Positions 38,601 through 45,052 of a stretch of 64,000 nt of DNA are shown piece after piece; the stretch's first letter is position 1; each line of letters opens with the position of its first letter. The notes under the pieces are model-generated. The model saw only the letters and a program-made list of their open reading frames with translations. It ran no database searches and was not told where the DNA came from. Source of the DNA: Temnothorax longispinosus (lineage: Eukaryota > Arthropoda > Insecta > Hymenoptera > Formicidae); assembly GCF_030848805.1 (NCBI RefSeq), contig NC_092367.1:4867019-4931018 (forward strand). The letters are read 5' to 3'. A program made the position numbers and the translations under genes.

Positions 38601-41204
38601 GCTCTTGCACGCGTTTATGTGTAAACTTTATCAGATTTTTTTTCACCGTCTAGGTGAGAGAACGCAGTGCCCGCAGCGTACCTATGGGTCAATCGCGAGC
38701 CTCACGCTCATCCTTGAGTGCCGGCACGCCCGACAGCCTTAGCGACAACGAAAGTTCCTTCAAGATATCTGGTAGAAAAACCAGCACGCCTTATAGATCT
38801 ACCGTGACGCCCGGTAAGATTCTGAATTAGAACCCAGGAATAATTACTTACGAAATAACGAGAATTTTACAGTTAATTATATGCTGCGATGCTTTACAGG
38901 TGGTAGCCGTCCGTCCAGTAGGCCAGCATCCAGACCTGCCTCCCGACCAGCCAGTAGACCAAGTAGCCGACCTGCGTCGAGACAAGGAAGTAAACCGCCT
39001 AGTCGATACGGATCAACGCAGTCGTTGGATGGTACATATAAGTTTTATAATGTTTTATACTGTAACATATTCTGTATTGTACTTTCTCCGTTTTTTGAAC
39101 GAGTCTTGAAAGATTATGTCTGATATGTGCAGACGATTCATGCACCCCAAGTCGCATTCCGCGAAGGACCATCGTGGGCGGCTCCGGTAACACTCCGACG
39201 TCCAGTAGACACAACAGCGTATCCGGTAGAAAACTTACAACCCCGATGAATGGTTCGAGCTCTCGACCTCGCACTCCAACGGGATTGATTAGCCCCGCCA
39301 GTGGAGTGCCTTCCAGGTTTGTAGTAAACACACGTCGCCTTACAGCGAAATATCTCGTGAAATAGAAATCGTGGACTAACTCGCATTAGTGTGCCTTAAA
39401 TAGAGATATGTGTAACCACAATTGTGTGCATATAGATTAACGATAAGTCGACCGGTAGTATTTCACTTTACATCAAACTGATTGCGATGGCTCGAAGAAT
39501 GTTATTATCCCGAAAGAATTGATGATTTGTCTTTTAGTTTTTTTTTTATTTAGCCCACCCCCTTTCCATTCTGTTTCATTTTTTTTGTCTTTTCCTTACA
39601 TTACAATTCTACCGCGTATATACGATGCGTACCACGTAAAATATCATCGAATAGTACTCGAATATGAAGGAACAAAGACCCGATGACGCATTACATTAAT
39701 TGATTAATTGATCGAGCCTCTTACTACATCTCGTGTTAACCGCAAAACATCTACACGACTAATCGATCGGGTATAGTATTTTAATAATCATTAACAGATC
39801 TGGTTAACAACATTTTTTAGGTTTGGCTCAATCCATAGAGCTTCGAGCATTCCAACCCTGACTGGTGTCGGAACACCTATCAGGTAAAGCATATTAACGA
39901 ATCGGCAATTTCATGTAAAACTGGTTCGGGGATAGCAGATTCTGCAGCTTTCATTTTGCGTTATGCGCTCCATCATTATAAAGCTGTTTATTAGAAATGC
40001 AAAATGCAAAGTAGAAAGCTGCGAAGTGTTTTGTGGTGTGGGGCCATCGCTTTTTATAAGAACGTAGTTTTGGTCGTGGTGACGGCGTGGTACATTTACA
40101 CTTTTTTTTCATCTTATTATTTTATTTCGATCTTTTGTGATTGTATCTCTCCCCGTTTCTTTCTCTTTTCGTTTCTGTCTTCTTTTATTTAATTCTCGTA
40201 ACAACGCGAAAAGAGATTCCGCTGTACACTAACTGCGATATACCGTCCGTACAATTAAATAACGTTTCGAATGGTAATGCCTTAGCCGCTCTAGGATACC
40301 CGTATATGTGGGAGTGGATATAAAATCTCCTCAGTCGACCACCAGCAATATGTCGACTCACTCAACACAAAGCAACCATTCTACGATTTCTACTGATTCC
40401 ACTGGGTATGGCTTAACTGGCGCTTCAATGTAACCCGTTTTCCGTTTCTTCTCACATCCGAACGTTGATTGTTTTGCTTTGTTGAACGTCTTACTTTTCA
40501 AGCATTGTGTAGAACTTCTCTCGCAACATTATTATTTAACATCTTGTGTTTGTTATATCCATCTCTCATTAAAATCTGATCTTGATACTATATATTATAC
40601 CGCACGGCTTTATTTTATTTGACAAAGCTTGCTTCTTTTCTTTATCTAATTAGATCAGTAACTCTTTGTTTGATTCATCGTATCGGCAATCCAGCCAAAT
40701 TATTCCATGAATTATCACTACTTTATGCTAGCTTCTACACCCATTGCAAGTTTTGATTATAACAGTTTTATATTTAAGCTCCTCGACTAACGTTTTTGTT
40801 TATAACGCTAGGAGCAGTTCCCTGTGTACAAATTCAGCAACTAACATACCAACAGCGATTAAGCAAGCTAGGTAAACATTAATATTAATTTAAAAACGTT
40901 CACTTCTCTCCTCCATTCGTTCGCTGAAAATATGCCTAAAGAAAAGTGTCGATATCAGTTTGCATTTGAGCTTTATTGGCGTTGAGAGATAGCGCTCGGT
41001 TACACGGGTGCATTCGTTTATATTTATACCATTTGTTTCAGAGTACGTACACCGTCCAGTGGATCCAGCACCCCGCTACCGCCGTCTTCGAAATTATCGA
41101 GGAAACCCTCCGGAGCTTCCGACACGTCCGTGTCGGGAACGACCCCGAGCACACGGAAGGGAAAACCCACGCCGATCGAACAGCGCGCGCCGTTCCGATT
41201 GTAA
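23..41204 (+). CDS. shot: Spectraplakin (short stop / MACF1-dystonin family), 3' part of gene
   Basis: Giant cytolinker that joins actin and microtubules and anchors them at junctions. The 5' end (calponin-homology actin-binding domains and most of the plakin domain) lies upstream of the window. Exons: 23-244, 5682-5797, 6004-15490, 17788-17934, 18115-18338, 18411-19205, 19307-20160, 20397-20686, 20773-21816, 21920-22397, 22495-22664, 22742-23563, 23706-26527, 27187-29311, 29385-29632, 30036-30089, 30723-30800, 31258-31429, 31542-31659, 31738-31967, 32082-32199, 33541-33603 (cassette), 35626-35777, 38654-38813, 38900-39031, 39133-39316, 39821-39883, 40295-40405, 40812-40871, 41042-41204. All introns are GT-AG. 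The sum is 21,702 nt, exactly 7,234 codons including TAA. Domain order (plakin end, plectin repeats, spectrin rod, EF-hand pair, GAS2, GSR/SxIP tail) is diagnostic of the family. Exons were called by eye, so rare isoform exons may be missing. Confidence 0.95.
245..5681 (+). other. Large shot intron
   Basis: This 5.4-kb intron has AT-rich stretches and one CpG-dense block at about 2280-2680 that could be an internal promoter (see findings). A 157-codon open frame at 3392-3865 is probably chance: it lacks repeats, a recognisable domain and a convincing start. I see no other exon that fits by splice site and phase. Confidence 0.6.
5682..5797 (+). CDS. shot: shot exon: short lead-in exon of the plectin-repeat module
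   Basis: The acceptor TTTACTTTCAG ends at 5681 and the donor GTGAGT starts at 5798. The exon is 116 nt, enters in phase 0 and leaves two bases (CA). This is exactly what the acceptor at 6004 needs; without it the giant plectin exon is out of frame with the exon at 23-244. It encodes a Thr/Ser/Tyr-rich stretch ending HYTQS, which continues as YTSERHESTETT in the next exon. It is too short to stand out as an open frame. The call rests on both splice sites and the phase match. Confidence 0.8.
6004..15490 (+). CDS. shot: shot giant exon: plectin (plakin) repeat array
   Basis: One intronless exon of 9,487 nt; the acceptor GCTCTTGCCGCAG ends at 6003 and the donor GTAAGT begins at 15491. The open frame runs 58 codons into the intron, and those are not coding. 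After a Gln/Ser-rich leader, the protein is a near-continuous tandem array of plectin repeats of about 35-39 residues. The repeating pattern is a hairpin (DPxTG) followed by a helix such as LxEAIxxGLI. I counted about 94 helix signatures by eye. Plectin repeats in desmoplakin and plectin bind intermediate filaments. Most insects lack cytoplasmic intermediate filaments, and in Drosophila the matching isoform acts at epithelial adhesion sites. Two Ser/Thr-rich linkers (about 8000-8530 and 11275-11590) divide the array. The exon ends in phase 0, so with 5682-5797 it is a 3,201-codon cassette. Confidence 0.93.
15491..17787 (+). other. shot intron after the plectin exon
   Basis: AT-rich 2.3-kb intron. 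The first bases continue the plectin reading frame, but a clear GTAAGT donor at 15491 and loss of the repeat pattern mark the true exon end. Small open frames at 17065-17633 look random. Nothing else is visible. Confidence 0.7.
17788..17934 (+). CDS. shot: shot exon: start of spectrin rod
   Basis: The acceptor CTTCGTTTTAG ends at 17787 and the donor GTAAGC starts at 17935. The exon is 147 nt, phase 0 to 0. It encodes a single heptad-rich helix beginning QAVEEKYKLCDETL with the conserved Trp of spectrin repeats (LLQWISEIEDKL). It accepts splicing from either the plakin exon (244) or the plectin exon (15490). Confidence 0.92.
18115..18338 (+). CDS. shot: shot exon: spectrin repeat
   Basis: The acceptor CACTTGTAG ends at 18114 and the donor GTCAGT starts at 18339. 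The exon is 224 nt; it enters in phase 0 and leaves two bases (AA) that pair with G at 18411 to make Lys. It encodes charged helices of a spectrin repeat (VSTLEKNGRSLRTRFDKAL). The frame was too short to stand out alone; continuity of the repeat on both sides supports it. Confidence 0.88.
18411..19205 (+). CDS. shot: shot exon: spectrin repeats
   Basis: The acceptor TTTGTTTCACAG ends at 18410 and the donor GTAAGT starts at 19206. The 795-nt exon encodes about 265 residues, roughly two and a half spectrin repeats, with core Trp residues at IWLDKAR, TWLREVE and AWLNNVE. The exon boundaries fall inside repeats, as is usual in this gene family. Confidence 0.95.
19307..20160 (+). CDS. shot: shot exon: spectrin repeats ending in an SP-rich linker
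   Basis: The acceptor ATTGCACAG ends at 19306. The donor is GTATTA after 20160, where one base carries over. The 854-nt exon encodes about two and a half spectrin repeats, then breaks into a basic, proline-directed stretch ESPTRRRGSASPTKRP. That stretch continues into the next exon. A flexible SP/TP linker inside an otherwise helical rod is unusual and is a candidate phosphorylation site cluster. Confidence 0.93.
20397..20686 (+). CDS. shot: shot exon: Ser/Pro linker and spectrin repeat start
   Basis: The acceptor TTTTTTTTGTAG ends at 20396 and the donor GTAATT starts at 20687. The 290-nt exon enters with two bases and leaves in phase 0. It opens with a low-complexity linker holding several SP motifs (DGRSPSPTKSYAVQSPVSPG) and Arg-Ser pairs, then resumes helical spectrin sequence (SPVQQQLSEINHRYGLLGVR). 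Confidence 0.92.
20773..21816 (+). CDS. shot: shot exon: spectrin repeats
   Basis: The acceptor TTTTTTTACCAG ends at 20772 and the donor GTATGT starts at 21817. The 1,044-nt exon, phase 0 to 0, encodes 348 residues, about three spectrin repeats. Core residues are visible at NSWLGAKERML and LGWLADELGNM. Lengths and heptads are regular, with no breaks. Confidence 0.95.
21920..22397 (+). CDS. shot: shot exon: spectrin repeat
   Basis: The acceptor AATTTTTAG ends at 21919 and the donor GTACGT starts at 22398. The 478-nt exon starts in phase 0 and leaves one base (G). It encodes one and a half spectrin repeats with the core Trp in FLPWLRQAEDKL and a final helix MKTRWDKLNN that continues in the next exon. 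Confidence 0.94.
22495..22664 (+). CDS. shot: shot exon: spectrin repeat segment
   Basis: The acceptor TTTCTTGCAG ends at 22494 and the donor GTAATT starts at 22665. The exon is 170 nt. Its first two bases complete an Asp codon split with 22397, giving NND-LLSRTQSLEDTARHL across the junction. It leaves in phase 0. Confidence 0.92.
22742..23563 (+). CDS. shot: shot exon: spectrin repeats
   Basis: The acceptor AATTTTTAG ends at 22741 and the donor GTGAGT starts at 23564. The 822-nt exon, phase 0 to 0, encodes 274 residues, about two and a half spectrin repeats, ending in the helix DKMNERWNDLKDR. The downstream intron is only 142 nt, and 56 of those are an AT microsatellite. Confidence 0.95.
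23577..23632. repeat. (AT)28 microsatellite inside a short shot intron
   Basis: Uninterrupted alternating AT for 56 bases, from 23577 to 23632, inside the 142-nt intron 23564-23705. It starts about 13 bases after the donor. It is probably length-polymorphic, and self-pairing of the (AU)n tract could affect splicing of this short intron. Confidence 0.97.
23706..26527 (+). CDS. shot: shot exon: large block of spectrin repeats
   Basis: The acceptor TTATTTTTTAG ends at 23705 and the donor GTGAAA starts at 26528. The 2,822-nt exon encodes about 940 residues, eight to nine spectrin repeats without an intron. Repeating core motifs include EKWLTDTEEM, LAIWLDKTEKK, LLDWFREVDNQ and VSWLEEAEQQV. It leaves two bases (AG), completed by G at 27187. 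A codon-by-codon read shows no interruption. Confidence 0.96.
26528..27186 (+). other. shot intron within the rod
   Basis: 659-nt intron. A splice-like segment at 26887-26912 (CTCTAG before, GTAAAT after) was considered as a microexon, but its 26-nt length does not fit the flanking phases. No other exon is evident. Confidence 0.6.
27187..29311 (+). CDS. shot: shot exon: spectrin repeats
   Basis: The acceptor CGTATCTAG ends at 27186 and the donor GTTTGT starts at 29312. The 2,125-nt exon encodes about 708 residues, six to seven spectrin repeats, with core motifs LLVWIEKTDKTL, FVDWLTNAEKIL, LMNWLDDTEKTL, LLEWLSKTEKYL and LLEWLSDAEMKL. It ends in phase 0 after MQGLQ. Confidence 0.96.
29385..29632 (+). 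CDS. shot: shot exon: last full spectrin repeat helices
   Basis: The acceptor ATTTGTAG ends at 29384 and the donor GTACGT starts at 29633. The 248-nt exon enters in phase 0 and leaves two bases (AT). It encodes LLEELLAWLEGLENTLNALE followed by a basic stretch ARQIKPIKDTRKISKVRS. The spectrin pattern weakens here before the EF-hand region. Confidence 0.93.
30036..30089 (+). CDS. shot: shot exon: 54-nt microexon before the EF-hands
   Basis: The acceptor GGATTTCAG ends at 30035 and the donor GTGCGT starts at 30090. It enters as the third base of a codon and leaves two bases, so its 54 nt can be skipped without a frameshift. It encodes KDLYQDNEHEQPQPRKQ. The acidic DxYxDNEHE stretch followed by basic residues fits the spectraplakin linker. 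The frame is interrupted outside the exon. Confidence 0.8.
30723..30800 (+). CDS. shot: shot exon: 78-nt probable cassette exon
   Basis: The acceptor TTCCTGTTTAG ends at 30722 and the donor GTTCGT starts at 30801. It has the same entry and exit phase as the 54-nt exon upstream, so inclusion adds 26 residues cleanly. It encodes RGSPGRDRTPDLSLPHIGPR followed by FPPKG, a Pro/Arg-rich linker. The donor is weaker than its neighbours, which is consistent with regulated use. Confidence 0.75.
31258..31429 (+). CDS. shot: shot exon: helical linker before EF-hands
   Basis: 172-nt exon with the donor GTGAGA at 31430. The acceptor is a tandem AAGCAG (31252-31257), so it may begin at 31255 or 31258 and add or drop one Ser. 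It encodes SPRVKLLWDKWRHVWMLAWE and then NFSWEEWRKR, the Trp-rich helix that precedes the EF-hands in spectraplakins. Confidence 0.92.
31542..31659 (+). CDS. shot: shot exon: EF-hand 1
   Basis: The acceptor TCTAATTGCAG ends at 31541 and the donor GTACTT starts at 31660. The 118-nt exon leaves one base (A). It encodes FRKMDKNNDGLIPREDF: a calcium-binding loop with Asp at 1, Asn at 3, Asp at 5, Gly at 6, Ile at 8 and Asp at 12. Glu is commoner at 12. In this family the EF-hand pair packs against the GAS2 domain and can modulate microtubule binding. Confidence 0.93.
31738..31967 (+). CDS. shot: shot exon: EF-hand 2 and start of GAS2 domain
   Basis: The acceptor TAATTTGTAG ends at 31737 and the donor GTACGT starts at 31967+1. 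The first two bases complete a Lys codon. It encodes FDTSRLEMAAVADLFDRHGE and then GLIDWKEFIAAL: EF-hand 2 with His at loop position 3 and Glu at 5, an altered calcium site. The GAS2 domain follows, with EVKRLVMLCTCRQKFRVFQV; CxC supplies likely zinc ligands. Confidence 0.95.
32082..32199 (+). CDS. shot: shot exon: GAS2 (GAR) microtubule-binding domain
   Basis: The acceptor GAAATTACAG ends at 32081 and the donor GTAAGT starts at 32200. The 118-nt exon leaves one base (G). It encodes FGDSQKLRLVRILRSTVMVR and VGGGWVALDEFLLKNDPC, the conserved core of the GAS2 zinc domain, which binds the microtubule lattice. The GGGWxxLDEFLxKNDPC signature is unmistakable. Confidence 0.97.
32200..33540 (+). other. 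shot intron between GAS2 and the cassette exon
   Basis: AT-rich 1.3-kb intron. Apart from T-rich tracts and the C/T-rich run leading into 33540, I see no structured element. Confidence 0.6.
33541..33603 (+). CDS. shot: shot cassette exon inserted after the GAS2 domain
   Basis: The acceptor AG is at 33539-33540 after a C/T-rich stretch, and the donor GTGAGA starts at 33604. The exon is 63 nt. It completes the codon left by 32199 and hands one base to 35626, so inclusion adds exactly 21 residues, including MPIPDPNKPEQHEGWCPL. Without it, NDPCR runs directly into AKGRTNIELRE. Mammalian MACF1 and dystonin also have an optional insert at this site, although its sequence differs. The frame is open only within the splice sites. 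Confidence 0.7.
33604..35625 (+). other. shot intron downstream of the cassette exon
   Basis: 2.0-kb AT-rich intron. It holds a perfect 14-bp inverted repeat (33635-33648 with 33759-33772) just after the cassette donor, and a CT tract at about 35508-35521 near the next acceptor. No coding signal was found. Confidence 0.6.
35626..35777 (+). CDS. shot: shot exon: start of C-terminal tail
   Basis: The acceptor ACACTGTAG ends at 35625 and the donor GTAAGC starts at 35778. The 152-nt exon encodes AKGRTNIELREQFILADGVS, a sequence highly conserved in spectraplakins immediately after GAS2, then a Ser/Thr-rich stretch. It ends in phase 0. Confidence 0.95.
35778..38653 (+). other. Large shot intron in the tail region
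   Basis: 2.9-kb intron. One segment at 36637-36738 has an AG before it, GTAAAT after it and an open 34-codon phase 0 to 0 frame, so it is a weak cassette-exon candidate. A strong acceptor at 37961 (CTTTCAACAG) has a following 29-nt segment that does not fit the phases. Otherwise nothing. Confidence 0.5.
38654..38813 (+). CDS. shot: shot exon: Ser/Arg-rich tail
   Basis: The acceptor TTTCACCGTCTAG ends at 38653 and the donor GTAAGA starts at 38814. The 160-nt exon enters in phase 0 and leaves one base (G). It encodes VRERSARSVPMGQSRASRSS and then a low-complexity Ser/Thr-rich sequence, with SDNESSFKISGRKTSTP. It is disordered and basic, typical of the microtubule-binding tail. Confidence 0.92.
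38900..39031 (+). CDS. shot: shot exon: GSR-type repeat tail
   Basis: The acceptor GCTTTACAG ends at 38899 and the donor GTACAT starts at 39032. The 132-nt exon encodes tandem SRPAS/SRPSS units (SRPASRPASRPASRPSSRPA) followed by SKPPSRYGSTQSLD. Arg-Ser repeats of this kind (GSR region) bind microtubules in spectraplakins and are regulated by phosphorylation. Confidence 0.95.
39133..39316 (+). CDS. shot: shot exon: EB1-binding SxIP motif
   Basis: The acceptor ATATGTGCAG ends at 39132 and the donor GTTTGT starts at 39317. The 184-nt exon encodes CTPSRIPRRTIVGGSG, with the SxIP motif SRIP flanked by basic residues. This motif recruits spectraplakins to growing microtubule plus ends through EB1. 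Ser/Thr/Arg-rich sequence follows. It leaves two bases (AG). Confidence 0.94.
39317..39820 (+). other. shot intron
   Basis: 504-nt AT-rich intron ending in CATTTTTTAG. No other feature seen. Confidence 0.7.
39821..39883 (+). CDS. shot: shot exon: 63-nt cassette carrying a second SxIP motif
   Basis: The acceptor CATTTTTTAG ends at 39820 and the donor GTAAAG starts at 39884. It enters as the third base of a codon and leaves two, so it is skippable in frame. It encodes FGSIHRASSIPTLTGVGTPI; SSIP fits the SxIP EB1-binding consensus. Length and phase fit a regulated microexon. Confidence 0.82.
40295..40405 (+). CDS. shot: shot exon: 111-nt probable cassette
   Basis: The acceptor GCCGCTCTAG ends at 40294 and the donor GTATGG starts at 40406. 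It has the same phase class as 39821-39883. It encodes IPVYVGVDIKSPQSTTSNMS and more Ser/Thr-rich sequence (THSTQSNHSTISTDST). A second acceptor at 40334 gives an incompatible exit phase. The acceptor pyrimidine tract is weak, hence moderate confidence. Confidence 0.65.
40812..40871 (+). CDS. shot: shot exon: 60-nt probable cassette
   Basis: The acceptor is TATAACGCTAG and the donor is GTAAAC after 40871. The 60 nt are phase-symmetric. It encodes SSSLCTNSATNIPTAIKQA; TNIP resembles a TxIP variant of the EB1-binding motif. Confidence 0.7.
41042..41204 (+). CDS. shot: shot terminal coding exon
   Basis: The acceptor CATTTGTTTCAG ends at 41041 and the stop TAA is at 41202-41204. The first base completes an Arg codon. 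It encodes VRTPSSGSSTPLPPSSKLSR and ends PIEQRAPFRL, a Ser/Thr/Pro-rich basic tail. Any of the three preceding cassette exons, or 39316 directly, joins here in frame. Confidence 0.93.
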
Positions 41205-41262
41205 TAGCTTATTAACGGATACATATAGCTTGTAAAATCAGCGTATTATATGACCGAACGAG

Positions 41263-41268
41263 AATAAA
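41263..41268 (+). other. Polyadenylation signal AATAAA (proximal, shot)
   Basis: Canonical hexamer 59 bases after the shot stop codon. Confidence 0.5.
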
Positions 41269-43727
41269 TACAAAACATCCCCGCCACGAATTTAAAAATA
41301 ACCACACGGTATTGCAGGGAAATACGAAATGGGTTATTGTTGTTGTATGTGATGAGAGAGAGAAAAGCGCGTGTAATATGTGCTAAATTGACTGGATCAA
41401 AATTTCGTAGAAGGCAAATGACGAATCTAGAAGTTACGATTTTTATTCATTTCGTTGAATTTCGCCAAGTACCGAATGCCATTAAAATTACGAATACTAA
41501 TGAGTATTTCACGTACTCTCTTAGGGTAAGGGATTACAAACAGTTGGGGAAATTTATTTATTTCGTCGCCCGCGTTAGAAAGCGCTTGAAGCCTCTATCT
41601 AGTTTGTAATAACACATAACACTGAGATAAATTATTGTTATAAATACCATAATCTTGGTATTACCGAAAGTGCAGGGTAATGCTGTATAATTGAAAATAT
41701 TTAGGCGAGATATGTAACAATATCTTCGCCGACTTTCTGGATAAGGACAATACTACTAAAAAGATTTTAGCGTAAAAGAAAGAAATCATTATATGTATTA
41801 TAATTACGCTTATGTTTAATATATATAACTATAGATGCTTGTGTAATTACTTTTATATAATTTAATATAGTTTGCTCATTTCGCACGCATACCTTTGCGT
41901 GCTTTATACACCGCGTGAAACGATCGTGAAGGTTGTTTCGATGAAAATTTTTTGAGCGCTATATTTGAGCAAATTGTATACACACGAAGACATTAATTTA
42001 TTTAATATTTCCCGCTTGACTTATTGTATTCGTCGTACGAATTAACGTCTAATTTGCATTTGTTAAAAAAGGAAGAGAAACCGTGTATGCGATTTTAGAT
42101 TATGATACAGATTGTAAATCGACATTCATTTTTGTTATCCGTTTCGCAAAGTGCACCGTACATATTCGATTAGTTTAGTCACGCTTGTAAAAATGAATTG
42201 AAATGTAACTTGTATTTTTTTTTTTTTTTTTTTTTATTTCTTTCATATCGTATGTCAATTGGATGAACTTAGATTGTAAAGCCGTAAATGTTAATCGATT
42301 AATTTTTACAAATCTGCTTGATGTTACTTCCAGAAGATTTTTTTGTATATTTGAAGATATATTTGTATTGCGAAACGGAATATCTCGTTGCTTTGTGGAG
42401 AAATACGACAGTAATCAAATGTAGTTTAGGATTCATGCACAAATTTAATCCTCGAGCGGTTGCAGTTGAAAAGTGCAATTCTTTCACAGATGTTATTTTC
42501 GCCAAATAATGTCTATGAAATTCTTTTAGCTACATCTTTCGTGCGCCAATATATATGATGGAATTAAATATAAAAAGGCTGAAGTCATTTACGCGCCCGC
42601 TCTAAGATTAACGTGCGATATGCTTTTGTTACGTGTTTGCGAATCGATTTATCGATTTAATGATCAATTAATAAGTAAATAATTATTATAATTATAATTA
42701 CATAATTATATAAAATATATAATTATTAATTATAATTGACTAATGAGAGATTTAAGAGTTCGGGGGAACATACCTAACAGCGTTAAAATAATAATAATAA
42801 TAAAAAAAAGAGAAAACTATACGTGTGAATAGTTAAGTAAAATATATTCCATTGCGCGAAGTGTGGCCTGTTAGGTGACGGGTAGAAAAGAGAAACTCTG
42901 AAAAAAAGACATTTCCATTTTTTTTACACATATATATACTTTTAGATGCGATTAATGTAACGGAGATATGACTCGCTGCCTCTTATAAATATTACGTAAT
43001 GCGATTAATCTTATTAACAACTTCTCAACGTATGATTTTCGTTTCTTTTTCACTTACCGAGAAGTGCTGTATGATGCTAATAATAATAATGATGATGACA
43101 CAGTGATAAAAAAAAAGAAATATAACAGACACACGCATACACATGATATTTCAATGAGACTCTTGATCCTTTTCATTTTTAGGCGATTGTTGTGCATCAT
43201 GCAAATGTAAAGAAAAATGTATATATGATATTGGCGCGCGCATATGATTTTTTTTCACGTTCATACTTTCTAATCGAAGTCGTGGTGTGTCACAGTCCAG
43301 ACACGTGGGATCCTACTGTTGCTTGCGTCCTCGTCGATGCCTAAATTAAACATAGCTATTTAGATATACATAGCGAGATCTTGCGAAAACGGATAGAGTT
43401 TTCCCCGAGACGGGGAGAACGCGCCAAACTCCGCGCCTCCAGTGTTGACTGACAGTCGCGTTGTATAATATATCAAGCAGATACCATTTCGGGAGGATCC
43501 GATGGAACAAGCGACGCTTTGTGCACGCTGCACTTGATAAAGGCTTACCGAGTATCTTGGCCGACGGTGTGCCAACACCGCGTGCGCGCGGCTTGTAGAC
43601 ATGTAATTTACGAAGGTACACCCGTGTACGGGTCTTAAATGAGTTTTGCGCGCAGTTTTTTTACAAACGCTCTGGGTCTACACTTATAAGAATGCGCCTG
43701 TTGTATTGCTGACCGTTGTAATCTCGG

Positions 43728-43733
43728 AATAAA
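43728..43733 (+). other. Possible distal polyadenylation signal AATAAA (shot)
   Basis: Canonical hexamer in the AT-rich region downstream of shot. Long 3' UTRs are common for neuronal isoforms, but use of this site is inferred. Confidence 0.3.
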
Positions 43734-44462
43734 TATGTTTTCGCACTGAAGACCGGAGGACGAGATACGAATAATATATGGATGCCGGTGTGGTATGTGC
43801 AGGAGAGAATCAACTGTCAAAAAGGATGTGTAAAGTATCAGAATATGGTGTTTCTCTACCATACAACTCTGTGTCGTGTGTTCTCTCCATACCCTTCCTT
43901 CTCCGATTTTTCTAATCACTGTCGCTGTATTCGATGTTTTTCGTAGGAGGTAATGTATGGCATAGCAATATCGGCAAGCGTTTTACAGTAATAATTATTG
44001 CACATCGTTACAGATGCTAGACATTGGAACTTTTTGATAGTAGAGTAAGTGTAAAAGCTTCTTTGTTTTCAAAAAGTTAACTTAATACAACTAAAAAAAA
44101 TGAATCGCTCGCATAGTGATTTCAGCTACTGTCTTTGATATCTCGAATTCTTCGGATGCACAGCTCTGGTAAACATTGCACTCTATTTTAGCGCAAAATC
44201 TTTTAAATTATGATAGACTCATCATCTTGGCATCAATGACCGAATGTAGGAAATAATTAGATCAATTCTAATCTGTAGAACAGAACGTAAAAATCAGGTA
44301 AAAAAAACTAAATACGTCATACTGTTGATACAAAAAACGTGCGAAACTTAATATAATGAACGCAAAATATATTTTTTGAGAGATCATGGCATGAACTGCT
44401 ATGAAGTGTAGACACGGTGAAAGAAATTTATAATAAATTTGAAGTTTTTAAAATTGCAACGC

Positions 44463-44614
44463 TTAGAATGGTCCTGTCTGACTACCTATATTCTCCTTAC
44501 GCTTCGTCGATTTTGAAGAGTTCAAATTTCCGTGACTCACGAACCCTCTTGGATTCAAAGTTCTAAGAATTCTTACAATCACGGTGTCGTCTCTTTGCTG
44601 ATTACCACAGCGTT
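44463..44614 (-). CDS. Possible 3'-terminal exon of an unknown minus-strand gene
   Basis: Read on the minus strand, a strong pyrimidine tract (CTTCTTTCCTTTCATTTTAG) leads into a 49-codon open frame. It enters with two bases and ends at a TAA (44463-44465). The protein is basic: RCGNQQRDDTVIVRILRTLN, then NPRGFVSHGNLNSSKSTKRK. I do not recognise it. Such a gene would converge tail-to-tail with shot, with upstream exons at higher coordinates, but I found no convincing partner exon or start. It may be chance. Confidence 0.3.
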
Positions 44615-44828
44615 CTAAAATGAAAGGAAAGAAGAGAAGGGTAGAATAAGTAAATACTTCATTGCTTCTGTAAAATACTTCAATTTTATTTTTCTTATTT
44701 TATTTACATCAAGAGTAACATTATAATTAAAGTTAAGCATAATTATTGTAAACAAGATAAATTAACTATTGTAAGTTGTAGTTTCAATTTTTACAAATTA
44801 TTGCTAAAATTAACAATCTTTAACATAG

Positions 44829-45052
44829 ACAAAGTATCAGGAGAACAAAAATTGCTGTGGAAAGATTATGCGCTATTTAAAATCTAAGAATCGCAGAATT
44901 TGGGATTTTAAATCATAAAAATTAAAAGTTTTGTAAATAAACAAAGTATCAAGAGAAATAATCGACGAAGAGGATGCACTATCTAAAATTCCAAGAATTG
45001 CGATTCCGAGAAAGCATCTAAAATATTTCTACATCATAATTGTTTTTTAGCG
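44829..45052. repeat. Diverged tandem duplication, 112-bp unit
   Basis: ACAAAGTATCA at 44829 recurs at 44941. The following sequence (AGAGAA or GGAGAA, then GATTATGCGCTAT or GAGGATGCACTAT, then CTAAAAT and AAGAAT runs) aligns with substitutions and small gaps. This is two adjacent copies of an AT-rich unit with no coding potential. Confidence 0.7.

Larger units (their letters stand above)
41205..44462 (+). other. shot 3' UTR and AT-rich downstream region
   Basis: A canonical AATAAA at 41263-41268 could end a short 3' UTR, and another at 43728-43733 allows a UTR of about 2.5 kb. T-rich and (TAA)n tracts lie between. TGTATATA at 43219-43226 matches a Pumilio recognition element. No coding signal was seen on either strand. 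Confidence 0.55.

Noticed and set aside
40335..40405. Alternative acceptor TCTCCTCAG for the 111-nt shot tail exon
   Set aside because: Using it changes the exit phase, so the terminal exon would be read out of frame. The Ser/Thr-rich frame from 40295 fits instead.
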